DNA of 12,736 bases from an uncultured Bacilli bacterium (GTDB taxonomy: Bacteria; Bacillota_I; Bacilli_A; RF39; UBA660), in contig CANPZJ010000015.1 of NCBI GenBank assembly GCA_947588795.1, positions 1-12,736 on the forward strand. The letters are read 5' to 3'. The notes beneath the pieces are model-generated. The model was not told the DNA's origin. It worked only from the letters and a program-made list of their open reading frames with translations, and did no database searches. Made by a program: the position numbers and the translations under genes. This document shows, in pieces, positions 1-7,707 of the stretch; the first letter of the stretch is position 1, and the number at the start of each line of letters is the position of its first letter.

Positions 1-2631
1 GAAACTATTACTAATATGGAACTTGATGATTATAATAAGATTCAAACAGTATTAGTATACGATAAAATTGATAATAAGAGAGTAGTAAAAGTTATTGGTA
101 TTGATACAACTGTTGATGAAAAGAGACTTACCATACCTGATATTTATGCTGCTGTATCATATTATTTAAATTTACATGATAATATTGGTAATACTGATGA
201 AATAGATAATTTAGGTAACAGAAGAGTAAGACAAGTTGGTGAACTTATTCAAAACCAATTTAGAACTGGTGTTGCGAGAATGGAGAGAGTTATTCGTGAA
301 AGAATGACTACTCAAGAAGTTGAAAATATTACACCAAAGACTTTAATTAATATTCGTCCAGTTACAGCTGCTTTAAAAGAATTCTTTGGTTCATCTCAAT
401 TATCAAAATTCATGGATCAAATTAATCCAATTGCGGAACTTACTGATAAAAGACGTTTATCAAGTTTAGGGCCTGGTGGACTTTCAAGAGAACGTGCTGG
501 TATGGAAGTAAGAGATGTTAACTCATCTCACTATGGTAGAATTTGTCCAATAGAGTCTCCAGAAGGTCAAAATATCGGTTTAATTACCTCTTTAGCAGGA
601 TATGCGAAAATTAACGAATATGGTTTCATAATGACTCCTTATCGTAAAGTAGAAAATGCTAAAGTATTAGATGAAATAGTTTATATGACTGCTGATGAAG
701 AACAAGATTTATATATTAGCCAAGCAACAGTTAATCTAGATAAAGATAATAAAATAGTAGAAGATGAAATCCTAGTTCGTCATAATGGTGATAATGTTAT
801 GGTAAAAAAAGAACTAGTTGATTATGTCGATGTTGCACCAAGTCAAGTTGTATCTATTACAACAAGTTGTATTCCATTCTTGGAATTCGATGATGCTAAC
901 CGTACCTTAATGGGTTCAAATATGCAACGTCAAGCAGTACCACTTTTAACTAGTGAAGCACCAATTGTTGGTACAGGTGTAGAGTGGATTGCAGCTCGTG
1001 ATTCAGGTTCAACTATCGTATGTAAAGCCGATGGTGTTGTTGAATATGCTGATGCCCTAAAAATTGTTGTTAAAGTAAAACAAGGTGAAGATACTTATCA
1101 TCTAGCTAACTTTGAACGAAGTAATGCATCTAGTGCGATTAATCATCATCCACTTGTTAAAAAAGGTGATAAAGTTCATAAAGGTCAAGTTATTGCGGAT
1201 GGTCCTTCAACTGAAGGCGGCGAACTTGCTTTAGGTAAAAATATGACTGTAGCCTTCATGACTTATAATGGTTATAACTATGAAGATGCCGTTATCTTAA
1301 ATGAAAGATTAGTTAAAGATGATGTTTATACATCTCTACATATAGATCACTATGATATTGAATGCCGTGATACTAAATTAGGTCCAGAAGAAATTACGAG
1401 AGATATTCCAAATGTTGGTGAAGATGCTCGTAAGAATCTAGATGCTGATGGTATTATTAGAATAGGTACTGAGGTAAAAGAAGGAGATATTCTAGTTGGT
1501 AAAGTTACACCAAAAGGTGTTCAAGAATTAACTTCAGAAGAAAAATTATTACATGCTATATTTGGTGAAAAAACACGTGAAGTAAGAGATACATCACTAA
1601 GAGTTGAACATGGTGCTGGTGGAGTTGTTCACGATGTTAAAGTTTATACCAAAGAAAATAGTGATGAACTACAACCTGGAGTATCAAAAGTAATTCGTGT
1701 ATATATTATTCAAAAGAGAAAAATCCAAATCGGTGATAAAATGTCAGGTCGTCATGGTAACAAAGGTGTTATCTCTCTAGTATTGCCAGAAGAAGATATG
1801 CCATATTTACCAGATGGTCGTCCAGTAGATATTATGCTTAATCCATTAGGTGTTCCATCTCGTATGAATATCGGTCAAATCCTAGAATTACACTTAGGAA
1901 TGGCTGGTAAAAAATTAGGTGTTCATTATGCAACTCCAGTATTTGATTCAGCATCTTGGGAAGATATCCAAGAAGAAATGAAAGAAGCCGGAATGGATCC
2001 AGATGGTAAGACTGTATTGTACAATGGTCGTACTGGTGAACCATTTGATCAAAGAATATCTGTTGGTGTAATGTACATGGTTAAATTACATCATATGGTT
2101 GATGATAAATTACATGCTCGTGCTACCGGACCTTACTCACTTGTTACCCAACAACCACTTGGTGGTAAAGCCCAATTTGGTGGTCAAAGATTTGGGGAAA
2201 TGGAAGTTTGGGCTCTATATGCTTATGGTGCTGCTCATGTACTTCAAGAAATTTTAACAGTTAAAGCCGATGATATCGTAGGTCGTGTTAAAGTTTATGA
2301 AGCACTGGTAAAAGGTAAACTTGTAAATCAAGCTGGTGTACCAGAATCATTTAGAGTATTAGTTAAAGAATTCCAAGCTTTAGGTTTAGATGTTCAAGTA
2401 ATTGACAATGATGATAATGTTGTAGACTTCAAAGATATTGAAGAGGATGAAGATGGCGATGAACCATTCAGAATTGAAGAAATAGAACTACCTAATAATG
2501 AAGATGGCGAAGAGCATGAAGAGCCATTTACCGAAACTGAAGAAACTGAAGAAGAGGAAGACGAAGAAGAAACATCACTTGATGATTTAGAATTTCCAGA
2601 AGACTTAGAAGAAGATATCGAGGTGGAATAA
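1..2631 (+). CDS. rpoB: RNA polymerase beta subunit, C-terminal part (5' end outside window)
   Basis: This is the beta subunit of the core RNA polymerase, which forms the active-site cleft with beta'. The reading frame is open from base 1 and the stop is TAA, so about 876 codons are present and the N-terminal third lies upstream; the ATG at 16 is internal. Recognisable parts in order: the rifampicin pocket (388-470, starting GSSQLSKFMDQ), then the RERAGMEVRDV and CPIESPEGQNIGLI segments, GDKMSGRHGNKG holding two active-site lysines (codons 580 and 588 counted from base 1), and the QQPLGGKAQFGGQRFGEME block that contacts beta'. The protein ends in an acidic tail of about 60 residues. Within the rifampicin pocket, positions equivalent to E. 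coli Q513, N518 and H526 are K, I and D. The last codons supply the GAGGTGG ribosome binding site for rpoC. Identity is certain from the conserved blocks. Confidence 0.99.
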   Translation, partial: ETITNMELDDYNKIQTVLVYDKIDNKRVVKVIGIDTTVDEKRLTIPDIYAAVSYYLNLHDNIGNTDEIDNLGNRRVRQVGELIQNQFRTGVARMERVIRERMTTQEVENITPKTLINIRPVTAALKEFFGSSQLSKFMDQINPIAELTDKRRLSSLGPGGLSRERAGMEVRDVNSSHYGRICPIESPEGQNIGLITSLAGYAKINEYGFIMTPYRKVENAKVLDEIVYMTADEEQDLYISQATVNLDKDNKIVEDEILVRHNGDNVMVKKELVDYVDVAPSQVVSITTSCIPFLEFDDANRTLMGSNMQRQAVPLLTSEAPIVGTGVEWIAARDSGSTIVCKADGVVEYADALKIVVKVKQGEDTYHLANFERSNASSAINHHPLVKKGDKVHKGQVIADGPSTEGGELALGKNMTVAFMTYNGYNYEDAVILNERLVKDDVYTSLHIDHYDIECRDTKLGPEEITRDIPNVGEDARKNLDADGIIRIGTEVKEGDILVGKVTPKGVQELTSEEKLLHAIFGEKTREVRDTSLRVEHGAGGVVHDVKVYTKENSDELQPGVSKVIRVYIIQKRKIQIGDKMSGRHGNKGVISLVLPEEDMPYLPDGRPVDIMLNPLGVPSRMNIGQILELHLGMAGKKLGVHYATPVFDSASWEDIQEEMKEAGMDPDGKTVLYNGRTGEPFDQRISVGVMYMVKLHHMVDDKLHARATGPYSLVTQQPLGGKAQFGGQRFGEMEVWALYAYGAAHVLQEILTVKADDIVGRVKVYEALVKGKLVNQAGVPESFRVLVKEFQALGLDVQVIDNDDNVVDFKDIEEDEDGDEPFRIEEIELPNNEDGEEHEEPFTETEETEEEEDEEETSLDDLEFPEDLEEDIEVE
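388..470 (+). other. Rifampicin-binding segment of RpoB with resistance-type residues
   Basis: The translated segment aligns without gaps to E. coli RpoB 507-534. Codon 406-408 is AAA (Lys; Gln513 in E. coli), 421-423 is ATT (Ile; Asn518) and 445-447 is GAT (Asp; His526). The other pocket residues of the alignment, including D516, S531 and L533, keep the E. coli residue. Substitutions at 513 and 526 are classical rifampicin-resistance changes in E. coli and Mycobacterium. Mollicutes are described as naturally resistant through a non-His residue at 526. Confidence 0.85.
2620..2626 (+). promoter_or_regulatory. Ribosome binding site of rpoC inside the rpoB 3' end
   Basis: GAGGTGG lies four bases before the rpoC ATG at 2631 and encodes part of the last RpoB residues. 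Together with the one-base TAATG overlap it fixes the rpoC start and suggests translational coupling. Confidence 0.8.
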
Positions 2632-5600
2632 TGATAGATGTAAGTAAATTTAAAGGTATTAAAATAAGCATTGCTTCTCCAGAAAAGATTCGTAGTTGGT
2701 CTTATGGTGAAGTAAAAAAGCCAGAAACTATCAACTATCGTACATTAAAACCAGAAAGAGATGGACTATTCTGTGAAAAGATATTTGGTCCAACTAAAGA
2801 TTTTGAATGTTCATGTGGAAAATATAAAAGACTAAGATATAAAAATGTTGTTTGTGATCGTTGTGGGGTTGAGGTTACAAGAAGTAAAGTAAGACGTGAG
2901 AGAATGGGGCATATTGAACTTGCTGCCCCTTGCTCACACATTTGGTTCTTTAAAGGTGTTCCATCTAAAATGGGCTTAGTTCTTGATATGAGTCCAAGAG
3001 ACCTAGAAGAAGTACTATACTTTGTTAGTTATGTTGTAATTGATCCAGGTAATGTACCTCTAGAAGAAAAACAAACATTATCTGATAAAGAATACCGTGC
3101 TTATTATGAAAAATATGGTAATAGTTTCAAAGTAGGTATGGGTGCTGAAGCAATTCAAGAACTTCTAAAAAGAGTAGATATTGATAAAGAAGTAGAGAAT
3201 GTTCGTAAAGAATTAGAAAACGCTACTAGTCAAAAAAGAATTCGTCTAGTTAAAAGATTAGATGCTCTAGTATCATTCCAAGAATCAGGCAATAAACCAG
3301 AATGGATGGTACTTACTGTCCTACCAGTTATTCCACCAGAACTAAGACCAATGATTCAACTAGATGGTGGTAGATTTGCAACATCAGACTTAAATGATTT
3401 ATATAGAAGAATTATTAACCGTAATAATCGTTTAAAGAAATTACTAGAACTTGGAGCTCCAACTATTATTGTTCAAAATGAAAAGCGTATGCTTCAAGAA
3501 GCTGTTGACTCTTTATTTGATAATGGTCGAAGAGGTAGAAGTATTACGGCTGCATCTAATAGACCACTAAAGAGTTTATCTAGTATGTTAAAAGGTAAAC
3601 AAGGCCGTTTCCGTCAAAACTTACTAGGAAAACGTGTCGACTATTCTGGTCGTTCAGTTATCGTTGTTGGACCAAATTTAAAAATGTATCAATGTGGTTT
3701 ACCTAAAGAAATGGCTATTGAACTATTTAAACCGCATGTTATTCATGGTTTAGTAGAAAGAGGCCTTGCTCATAATATTAAGGGTGCTAAAAAGTTAATT
3801 GAAGCTCGTGATGAGAGTGTTTGGGATATTGTTGAAGATGTTATTACGGAATATCCAGTAATGTTAAACAGAGCTCCAACACTACATAGACTTGGTATTC
3901 AAGCATTCGAACCAAAATTAGTTGGTGGTAAAGCGATTCGTCTACACCCATTAGTTTGTACCGCATTTAACGCAGACTTTGATGGTGACCAAATGGCTGT
4001 CCATGTACCTTTGTCAGAAGAAGCTAAAGCAGAAGCACGTATTTTAATGCTTGGTGCTAACAACATCTTAAATCCAAAAGATGGAAAACCAATTGTTACT
4101 CCTTCTCAAGATATGGTTTTAGGTAATTGTTACCTTACTATGGAAGAAGCTGGTGGTAACAATGAAGGTAAAGCATATAAGAATTGTAATGAAGCTCTAA
4201 TGGCTTATGAAAGAAGAGATATTGATCTTCATACAAGAATTGCTATTCCAGTTAAATCATTTAAACATAAATTATTTACAGAAGAACAACAAGATAAATA
4301 TTTAGTAACAACTGTAGGTAAAATTAAATTTAATGAAATTCTTCCAGATACATTCCCATATTTAAATGAAGGTACGAAAGAAAATATTGAAGGGATTACC
4401 CCAAATAAATATTTCTTACCTATGGGAACTAACTTAGAAGAAGAAATTAAGAAAATGCCTTTAGTTGGTCCATTTGTTCAAAAGACTTTAGGTCAAATAA
4501 TTGCCCAAGTATTTAAAAGATATAAAACTACTGAAACATCTGTAATGCTTGATAAATTAAAAGACCAAGGATTTAAATATTCAACTGTTGCTGGTATTAC
4601 TGTTTCTGCTGCTGATGTAGTAAGAAGTGATGCCAAAGAAGCAATTATTGAAGAAGCTAAAAAGAGAGTAGATAAAATTAATAAACAATATCAAAAAGGT
4701 TTAATTACTGAATCTGAAAGATATAATGGTGTTATTCAAATTTGGAGTGAAGCTACTGATCAAGTTAAAGATGCTCTAGCTGAAATTGCTAAAGATAACT
4801 TTACTAACCCAATATTCATGATGATGAATAGTGGTGCTCGTGGTAAGATTTCAAACTTTACTCAACTTGCTGGTATGCGTGGCTTAATGGCTAAACCAGA
4901 TGGTACAACCGTTGAAATTCCAATTACATCATGCTTTATGGAAGGCTTATCTGTATCAGAATTCTTCTTATCAACCCATGGTTCAAGAAAAGGTTCAGCC
5001 GATACTGCCCTTCGTACTGCCGATTCAGGATACTTAACAAGAAGACTTGTTGATGTTGCGCAAGATATAATCGTTAGAGAACATGATTGTGGTTCAATGC
5101 AAGGTGTTGTTGTTTACGATTTAATTAATGATAAAGATGGTTCTGTTATTGAATCACTTGAAGAAAGAATTTTAGGAAGATTTGCTTCTAAGAAAATTGT
5201 TGATCCAGAAACTAAGAAAACAATTGTTGAAGCAGGCGAAATGATAAATGAAAATGCTGTTGCTAAAATATTAAAAGCTGGCATTAAAAAGGTTGAAATT
5301 AGAAGTGTTCTTACTTGTAAAACAGTTGGTGGCGTTTGTCAAAAATGTTATGGCCGTAACCTTGCTACTGGTAACTTAGTTGAAACTGGTGAAGCGGTTG
5401 GTATTATGGCTGCTCAATCTATTGGTGAACCTGGTACTCAACTTACCATGCGTACATTCCACACTGGGGGTGTTGCTGGTGGAGACGATATTACCCAAGG
5501 TCTTCCAAGAGTTGAAGAATTATTTGAGGCTCGTACACCTAAGTTTAAAGCAACAATTGCGGAAATTACAGGTAAAGTAATTAGTACTGAAGAACAAAAT

Positions 5601-6290
5601 GGTAAATATTCTATCGTTATTGAAAATGCTTCTGGTGTTAAAGAACATATTACTAATTACAACATGAAATTACGTGTTGAAGTAGGAGATGAAGTACAAG
5701 CTGGTGATAAACTTACGGAAGGTGTTATTGCTCCGAAAGAATTACTAGCAGTTACTGATCCACTTACTGCGCAAGAATACATCTTAAAAGAAATTCAAAA
5801 TGTTTATAAATTACAAGGTGTTGATATTAACGATAAACATATTGAACTAATCGTTAAGAGAATGATTAATAAGGTAAGAATTATCGATGCTGGTGATACT
5901 GACTTTGTTGAAGGTTTAACTGTATCTCTAAGAGAATTTGCGGAAGGCAATAAACCAGTTATTCTAAATGGTGGAGTACCTGCTAAAGGTAACCCAATTA
6001 TGCTTGGTATTACGAAATCATCTCTTGAAACTGATTCATTCTTATCTGCTGCTTCATTCCAAGAAACTACCAGAGTTTTAACTGATGCTGCGATGCGTGG
6101 TAAAGTTGATAACTTAGTTGGTTTAAAAGAAAATGTTATTATAGGTAAATTAATTCCAGCAGGTACTGGAGCTAGACAATATAGTGACATTGAACTTGAA
6201 CTAGAAAAAGAGTTATTAGATGACGATGCTAGTGAAGTATTAGAAGAAAAATTCTTAGCAAATGGTGATGAAGAAGAAGCTACAGCTTAA
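2631..6290 (+). CDS. rpoC: RNA polymerase beta' subunit
   Basis: This is the beta' subunit, which carries the catalytic magnesium site of core RNA polymerase. It has 1219 residues, close to the usual length in Bacillota. The first zinc site is C60, C62, C75 and C78. The catalytic motif NADFDGD covers residues 447-453, with D449, D451 and D453 as metal ligands. The second zinc site is C820, C896, C903 and C906, with spacing like E. coli. The trigger-loop region includes M940 and H944, followed by GGDDITQGLPRVEELFEAR. The C-terminal end is acidic. The start ATG overlaps the last base of the rpoB stop (TAATG), and GAGGTGG at 2620-2626 is well placed, so translation is probably coupled to rpoB. 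A terminator follows the stop directly. No insertion, frameshift or missing key residue is visible. Confidence 0.99.
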   Translation: MIDVSKFKGIKISIASPEKIRSWSYGEVKKPETINYRTLKPERDGLFCEKIFGPTKDFECSCGKYKRLRYKNVVCDRCGVEVTRSKVRRERMGHIELAAPCSHIWFFKGVPSKMGLVLDMSPRDLEEVLYFVSYVVIDPGNVPLEEKQTLSDKEYRAYYEKYGNSFKVGMGAEAIQELLKRVDIDKEVENVRKELENATSQKRIRLVKRLDALVSFQESGNKPEWMVLTVLPVIPPELRPMIQLDGGRFATSDLNDLYRRIINRNNRLKKLLELGAPTIIVQNEKRMLQEAVDSLFDNGRRGRSITAASNRPLKSLSSMLKGKQGRFRQNLLGKRVDYSGRSVIVVGPNLKMYQCGLPKEMAIELFKPHVIHGLVERGLAHNIKGAKKLIEARDESVWDIVEDVITEYPVMLNRAPTLHRLGIQAFEPKLVGGKAIRLHPLVCTAFNADFDGDQMAVHVPLSEEAKAEARILMLGANNILNPKDGKPIVTPSQDMVLGNCYLTMEEAGGNNEGKAYKNCNEALMAYERRDIDLHTRIAIPVKSFKHKLFTEEQQDKYLVTTVGKIKFNEILPDTFPYLNEGTKENIEGITPNKYFLPMGTNLEEEIKKMPLVGPFVQKTLGQIIAQVFKRYKTTETSVMLDKLKDQGFKYSTVAGITVSAADVVRSDAKEAIIEEAKKRVDKINKQYQKGLITESERYNGVIQIWSEATDQVKDALAEIAKDNFTNPIFMMMNSGARGKISNFTQLAGMRGLMAKPDGTTVEIPITSCFMEGLSVSEFFLSTHGSRKGSADTALRTADSGYLTRRLVDVAQDIIVREHDCGSMQGVVVYDLINDKDGSVIESLEERILGRFASKKIVDPETKKTIVEAGEMINENAVAKILKAGIKKVEIRSVLTCKTVGGVCQKCYGRNLATGNLVETGEAVGIMAAQSIGEPGTQLTMRTFHTGGVAGGDDITQGLPRVEELFEARTPKFKATIAEITGKVISTEEQNGKYSIVIENASGVKEHITNYNMKLRVEVGDEVQAGDKLTEGVIAPKELLAVTDPLTAQEYILKEIQNVYKLQGVDINDKHIELIVKRMINKVRIIDAGDTDFVEGLTVSLREFAEGNKPVILNGGVPAKGNPIMLGITKSSLETDSFLSAASFQETTRVLTDAAMRGKVDNLVGLKENVIIGKLIPAGTGARQYSDIELELEKELLDDDASEVLEEKFLANGDEEEATA

Positions 6291-6298
6291 AGATTATT

Positions 6299-6330
6299 AA
6301 AGACTTAAAAGAAATTTTAGGTCTTTTTTT
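6299..6330 (+). terminator. Intrinsic terminator of the rpoBC transcript
   Basis: A 12-base-pair stem (6299-6310 with 6315-6326, one G-U pair) closes a GAAA tetraloop and runs into seven T residues at 6324-6330. It starts nine bases after the rpoC stop. It ends the RNA polymerase operon and separates it from the accessory gene downstream. Confidence 0.9.
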
Positions 6331-6339
6331 AAAATATTG

Positions 6340-6369
6340 TTGACAAATATATGTTCGTGGTAGTATAGT
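6340..6369 (+). promoter_or_regulatory. Sigma-A-type promoter of the ORF6N gene
   Basis: A perfect TTGACA -35 box lies at 6340-6345 and a TATAGT -10 box at 6364-6369, separated by 18 bases. It follows the rpoC terminator directly and gives a leader of about 28 bases before the ATG at 6404. The gene therefore appears to have its own constitutive-looking promoter. Confidence 0.75.
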
Positions 6370-6403
6370 TAATTTACATTTAAACTAGATTGGGGGAATT
6401 GAT

Positions 6404-7285
6404 ATGAATAGTTTAACTGTAAATAATAAAAATATAACAAATATGATTTATGAAATCAGGGGTAAACAAGTAATGTTGGATAGTGATCTAGCAATACTTT
6501 ATGAATGTAAAAATGGAACAAAATCTATTAATTTGGCAGTAAAAAGAAATATTGATAAGTTTCCTAATGATTTTTATTTTCAATTAGATCTTGAAGAATA
6601 CTCAAACTTGAAGTTTCAAATTGAAACTTCAAGTTTGAATTCTTATGGTGGAGTAAGAAAATTGCCTTATGCTTTTACTGAGGAAGGTGTGGCAATGCTA
6701 GCTTCTATTTTAAGAACTAAAGTTGCTAATGAAGTTAGTGTTGGAATAATGCGTGCATTTGTATTAATGCGTAAATATATATCTAATGAATTAATTGAGC
6801 AAAAATTCATTAATAAACAAGTGTTAAAAAATACAGAAGATATAAAATTATTACAGGAATCATTTAATAAATTTGAAGAGAAAAGAAAAAGTAATGAAAT
6901 ATATTTTAACGGTCAGATATATGATTCATACTCTAAGATATTAGATATATTAAAAGAAGCAAAAAAGGAATTAATCATAATAGATAATTATGCAGATAAA
7001 AGTATGTTAGATATGATAAGAAATATAAAAGCAAATACAACAATAATATGTAAAGAAAATTGTTTATTAAAAGAAATAGATATCGAGAAATATAATAAAC
7101 AATATAATAATTTAAAAGTAATCTATAATAATACATTTCATGATAGATATATTATATTAGATAAAAAAGTAATATACCATTGTGGTACATCACTAAATCA
7201 TATAGGTAGTAAAACATTTTCTATCAATAAATTGGAAGATAAAGAAGTAATAGATTCTTTACTTAATAAAATAAAAAATATATAA
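6404..7285 (+). CDS. ORF6N-domain DNA-binding protein with a phospholipase-D-like C-terminal domain
   Basis: The protein has 293 residues. Residues about 12-130 form an ORF6N domain, a phage-type DNA-binding module related to KilA-N/Rha antirepressors: YEIRGKQVMLDSDLAILY (16-33), VKRNIDKFPNDFYFQL (46-61), then GGVRKLPYAFTEEGVAMLAS (82-101). Residues 130-165 look helical and form a linker. Residues about 168-280 resemble the second domain of many ORF6N proteins and hold H246-D-R248-x4-D253-x7-G-T-S-x-N265. That matches the phospholipase D (HKD) nuclease pattern with Arg in place of Lys, so a phosphodiesterase or nuclease activity is possible but unproven. A GGGGGA sequence six bases upstream supports the ATG at 6404. 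Codons 67-78 form a perfect palindrome that recurs in six variants downstream. Its own promoter, position behind the rpoC terminator and AUA-rich 3' half fit a mobile or accessory gene. ORF6N membership is confident; the biological role is unknown. Confidence 0.9.
   Translation: MNSLTVNNKNITNMIYEIRGKQVMLDSDLAILYECKNGTKSINLAVKRNIDKFPNDFYFQLDLEEYSNLKFQIETSSLNSYGGVRKLPYAFTEEGVAMLASILRTKVANEVSVGIMRAFVLMRKYISNELIEQKFINKQVLKNTEDIKLLQESFNKFEEKRKSNEIYFNGQIYDSYSKILDILKEAKKELIIIDNYADKSMLDMIRNIKANTTIICKENCLLKEIDIEKYNKQYNNLKVIYNNTFHDRYIILDKKVIYHCGTSLNHIGSKTFSINKLEDKEVIDSLLNKIKNI
6602..6638 (+). repeat. In-gene 37-bp perfect palindrome (expressed copy)
   Basis: The left arm TCAAACTTGAAGTTTCAA (6602-6619) and its exact reverse complement (6621-6638) flank one central A at 6620. 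The palindrome is in frame: it encodes S67 N L K F Q I E T S S L78, and the central base is the first base of codon 73. Six related palindromes lie downstream between 7334 and 7732. The segment sits between the two conserved halves of the ORF6N domain, where homologues, as I recall them, vary in sequence. Confidence 0.97.
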
Positions 7286-7333
7286 GACGATATAAGAATT
7301 TATATTTTGAATTAACAAAAGAAAAAATATAGA

Positions 7334-7366
7334 AATTCTAAGGTTTCATTTTGAAACCTTAGAATT
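7334..7366 (+). repeat. Palindromic cassette 1 (FHFET type)
   Basis: The 15-bp arms AATTCTAAGGTTTCA (7334-7348) and its complement (7352-7366) surround a TTT centre. In the gene-matching frame, 7332-7376 reads EILRFHFETLELNQL and then meets TAA at 7377. No T-tract follows the right arm, so it is not a standard terminator for the upstream gene. Confidence 0.88.
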
Positions 7367-7408
7367 AAATCAATTATAATTTTTGAATTATTAAATTAAA
7401 GGAAGAAA

Positions 7409-7437
7409 TTTTTTGGTCGCAATTTGCGACTAAAAAA
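7409..7437 (+). repeat. Palindromic cassette 2 (SQFAT type)
   Basis: The 14-bp arms (TTTTTTGGTCGCAA, 7409-7422; right arm 7424-7437) flank a central T at 7423, with one G/T mismatch at 7415/7431. The frame is open well beyond the palindrome. From 7396 it reads LKEEIFW, then SQFATKKIINYYGKKILY to 7470, which follows the order of the gene (LEEYSNLK, FQIETSS, NSYGGVRKLPY). SQFAT is, from memory, a common version of this segment in ORF6N proteins. Confidence 0.88.
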
Positions 7438-7469
7438 ATTATAAATTACTATGGTAAAAAAATATTATA

Positions 7470-7492
7470 TTTGGTTTCAAATTGAAACCAAA
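7470..7492 (+). repeat. Palindromic cassette 3 (FQIET type)
   Basis: Perfect 11-bp arms (TTTGGTTTCAA, 7470-7480; right arm 7482-7492) flank a central A at 7481. The matching frame from 7457 reads KKYYIWFQIETKKLKLN and stops at TAA 7508. The core is identical to the in-gene core TTTCAAATTGAAA, but the outer arms differ (TTTGG...CCAAA). Confidence 0.88.
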
Positions 7493-7540
7493 AAACTAAA
7501 GTTGAACTAATATTGAAAAATATAAATTATAAATAAAAAC

Positions 7541-7571
7541 AACTTGAGGTCGAATTTTTCGACCTCAAGTT
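7541..7571 (+). repeat. Palindromic cassette 4 (SNFST type)
   Basis: The 14-bp arms AACTTGAGGTCGAA (7541-7554) and its complement (7558-7571) surround a TTT centre. The matching frame reads NLRSNFSTSSLNT before TAG at 7580. Outer parts are identical to the gene (ACTTGA on the left, TCAAGTTTGAAT on the right). The inner differences are mirrored on the two arms, so the palindrome is preserved with a different core. Confidence 0.9.
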
Positions 7572-7660
7572 TGAATACTTAGTTGAGAAAGATATAAGTT
7601 TAAGTTCTTCAAAAAGTACAAATTTTAGTTATAGCAATAAAATGTTAGGATTATTTAAAC

Positions 7661-7685
7661 TTGAAGTTTCAAATTGAAACTTCAA
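7661..7685 (+). repeat. Palindromic cassette 5 (FQIET type, closest to the gene)
   Basis: Perfect 12-bp arms TTGAAGTTTCAA (7661-7672; right arm 7674-7685) flank a central A. Bases 7657-7685 are identical to 6604-6632 of the gene, and 7649-7685 matches 6596-6632 at 34 of 37 positions. The matching frame reads DYLNLKFQIETSNKI before TAG at 7694. It is the only copy with the same core and the same inner arms as the gene. Confidence 0.92.
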
Positions 7686-7707
7686 ACAAAATTTAGTAAC
7701 TGATAAT

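Noticed and set aside
16..18. ATG as the rpoB start
   Set aside because: The frame is open upstream to base 1 and the encoded sequence begins well inside RpoB, so the gene continues beyond the window.
5804..6190. 128-codon open frame on the minus strand inside rpoC
   Set aside because: It lies opposite a fully conserved rpoC coding region, has no ribosome site of note and no recognisable motif; it is a shadow of the real gene, as are the shorter ones at 1838-2044, 2735-2941, 5380-5580 and 10176-10394.
6404..7285. Diversity-generating retroelement variable region
   Set aside because: There is no reverse transcriptase in the window, and the copies do not differ by adenine-specific changes; differences are mirrored within palindromes.
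7334..7492. Intrinsic terminators for the ORF6N gene
   Set aside because: The hairpins are not followed by T-tracts on the plus strand; in cassettes 2 and 3 the T-run is on the left arm and pairs with A residues on the right.
7502..7533. Promoter inside the array (TTGAAC with TATAAA-like box)
   Set aside because: The spacing is 20 bases and the boxes are weak; in DNA this AT-rich such matches are expected by chance.
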